A stretch of DNA of 64,000 nucleotides, taken from assembly GCA_050184585.1 (NCBI GenBank), contig JBFXAF010000002.1:124001-188000 (forward strand), read 5' to 3'. How positions within the stretch are numbered: position 1 is the first letter of the stretch; each line of letters starts with the position of its first letter. Source of the DNA: JBFXAF01 sp050184585. GTDB taxonomy: Bacteria > Pseudomonadota > Alphaproteobacteria > Rhizobiales > Rhizobiaceae. This document shows positions 62,823 to 64,000 of the stretch, piece after piece. The notes under the pieces are model-generated. The model did not search any database. It worked only from the letters and a program-made list of their open reading frames with translations, and had not been told where the DNA came from. A program made the translations under genes and the position numbers.

Positions 62823-63233
62823 CTAGGCGTCAGGCAATCCTCGCCTGAACCGCGAGTTTGGGTTCGAGCCGCGCGGGAAATCGTTCTCCTCGATCGCATC
62901 CACTGTCCAAGCGGCGTGGGCATTGAAGGGCGTATAGCGGGATTCCGCCACCCATTTCAGCGTCGCGAAGGCATCGTCTCTGGCGATGTCGAGAAGAATG
63001 TATGCGGCGTTCATCTTCACCTGGAGTTTTGGGTGGGCAAGCAAAGGATGGAGCGCCATCCTTTGGTCGCCGGGGCGTGATTGCAACTCGGCTGCGATTT
63101 CACGCACTCGTTTGTAAAGGCGATTGTATTTGCTCGGCGGGCCATCGATCATGAACTCATGTTGCTCACGCGAGAGTTCAACAAACAATTCAACCAGCTC
63201 TTCTACAGATTTTTTTTTAAGCTGCGTGCTCAT
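62823..63233 (-). CDS. DUF2019 protein, probable immunity protein (copy 2)
   Basis: 136 residues; homologue of the copy 1 protein with the same HEAT-like helices (LLAHPKLQVKMNAAYILLDIARDDAFATLKWVAES) and the same end (FPRGSNPNSRFR), then five or so extra residues. The ATG overlaps the nuclease stop by 4 bp. Divergence from copy 1 in the N-terminal half would fit cognate specificity for the diverged nuclease. Confidence 0.8.
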   Translation of the reverse strand: MSTQLKKKSVEELVELFVELSREQHEFMIDGPPSKYNRLYKRVREIAAELQSRPGDQRMALHPLLAHPKLQVKMNAAYILLDIARDDAFATLKWVAESRYTPFNAHAAWTVDAIEENDFPRGSNPNSRFRRGLPDA

Positions 63234-63943
63234 TTGAGGACTCCAAACTTTCTAAGCGCCTCAAGTCCGATTTGCTGCCGAATATGCCACGGTTCGCTGC
63301 GCAGGAACGCACGCGGAGACAGCCCGCCAAAGTCAGAATTGGTCTGACTGTACCATCGCGTTATCTCCCAGTGTCTGTAAGTCGGAATGAGTACGACATT
63401 CTCGTCGCCGTCGATCAAGTCATCGGGAAATACGCCGCGCGCCGAACCCTTCTCAACAATATGGTGCTCATCGTAACCCGGCTTCGGGCCCCTGCCCTGC
63501 GCATAGAGTTCCTCCAATGTCTTCGGCGGCTCTAGAAACGCGACGATGCGGTCGCGAGCGTGATCGTAGACCCACGCCGCAACCTCGAATTCCCTGATCG
63601 CGGGCGTGACGATGTATATGAAGTTCGCGACCCGGACCGCGAGCCGATTCCGCTCCCTCGTCGTCAGCGGCGGTTCGTCGGGGATCTCCGGCGGCCGGTC
63701 GGGACTGTCGCTGACAAGGATCAGCGGCAGTTCAGTCGCGTCACCCGCACCGTATCGTGGATCGTCGGTCCACCGGCCACCATCCGGACTGCCGGCGGGC
63801 ACACGCGGCTGGTCGGGCCGGAAGCCTGCCTTGCGGATCGCCGCTCGCAGAATGTCGGCGCGCAACGCGAAGGTTAGCGCCCTGAGCCAGTATCCCGTCG
63901 CACCGATGTCGCCCTTGCCTTCCGCTCGCATCGCATCGCCCAC
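63230..63943 (-). CDS. HNH-like nuclease, probable polymorphic toxin (copy 2, intact; 5' end uncertain)
   Basis: 237 residues from the GTG at 63943, but the frame is open to the window edge, so the true start may be outside; ATG 63931 is another option. The N-terminal part is identical to copy 1. The motif DQPRVPAGSPDGGRWTDD is one I associate with phage-head and effector proteins. The catalytic region has GYDEHHIVEK (His-His), NVVLIP (Asn) and RHWEIT (His), an H-N-H pattern. Toxin role is inferred from the coupled DUF2019 gene. Confidence 0.75.
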   Translation of the reverse strand: MGDAMRAEGKGDIGATGYWLRALTFALRADILRAAIRKAGFRPDQPRVPAGSPDGGRWTDDPRYGAGDATELPLILVSDSPDRPPEIPDEPPLTTRERNRLAVRVANFIYIVTPAIREFEVAAWVYDHARDRIVAFLEPPKTLEELYAQGRGPKPGYDEHHIVEKGSARGVFPDDLIDGDENVVLIPTYRHWEITRWYSQTNSDFGGLSPRAFLRSEPWHIRQQIGLEALRKFGVLK

Positions 63944-64000
63944 GCGTTTCGCCGGACGAGAGGATGCGGCCGTCTCTGGGGGAGGTGGACAAGACCGGCG

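Larger units (their letters stand above)
62741..64000. repeat. Second copy of the tandem duplication, running off the window
   Basis: Begins right after the clpS stop with a fragment of the hydrolase tail (TLADNVAEAAGKIAGWVGG). It then repeats the DUF2019 and nuclease genes and the region upstream. From about 63,737 to 64,000 it is identical to 62,101-62,364. If complete it would extend to about 64,380 and include another clpS. Confidence 0.85.

Overview
The window looks like a chromosomal segment of a high-GC alphaproteobacterium of the Hyphomicrobiales (Rhizobiales), most like Mesorhizobium and related Phyllobacteriaceae. The support is a fused TrpE-TrpG anthranilate synthase preceded by a Trp-rich leader peptide, a choXWV-type choline transporter, a separate Rieske/cytochrome b/cytochrome c1 operon, and families typical of rhizobia (DUF1285, DUF6665-like, DUF4159). 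The species is not determined. No rRNA, tRNA or CRISPR array was recognised.

Layout. 0.1-6.8 kb: two MaoC hydratases, a DM13 membrane protein, DUF2188, apt, the petABC (bc1 complex) operon with a clear terminator, a cupin and small proteins. 6.8-10.8 kb: two related ABC exporters separated by an array of 8-bp repeats. 11-17.6 kb: trmL, hemF, an orphan VapB-like antitoxin, a LysR regulator, and a DUF1285-Nudix-CCA-enzyme operon. 17.7-24.6 kb: an operon of MoxR ATPase, DUF58, DUF4159 and a large membrane protein. 24.6-31.2 kb: GNAT, glutathionyl-hydroquinone-reductase-like GST, Nudix, metallophosphoesterase, hydrolase and a membrane-anchored TPR regulator. 31.3-41 kb: leuA with a Leu-rich leader peptide, MFS, AbrB-like and CDF transporters, trpE(G) with a leaderless-looking trpL and attenuator, a MarR-GNAT fusion and an SDR. 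41-42.5 kb: a desuccinylase-like hydrolase and a small heme-copper-oxidase-like membrane protein.

42.6-46.8 kb is visibly AT-richer with different codon use and begins at a truncated cytochrome b561 gene. It carries an orphan NMT1-type binding protein, a chlorohydrolase/deaminase-like amidohydrolase, a TauE/SafE permease and a small membrane protein. It is probably a horizontally acquired catabolic island. fhs follows.

48.6-56 kb holds a five-gene co-directional cluster of unknown function: coiled-coil protein, unknown protein, AAA+ ATPase, DUF6638-like protein and DUF2333 membrane protein. A Phd/PIN toxin-antitoxin pair sits inside it. This is the best candidate for an undescribed multi-protein machine. 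Cytochrome c, tdk and choXWV follow.

61.1-64 kb is a tandem duplication with an offset of about 1,636 bp. Each copy carries a DUF2019 protein (probable immunity) and an HNH-like nuclease (probable toxin). In copy 1 the nuclease is frameshifted by one base; in copy 2 it is intact. clpS lies between the copies. The window ends inside copy 2.
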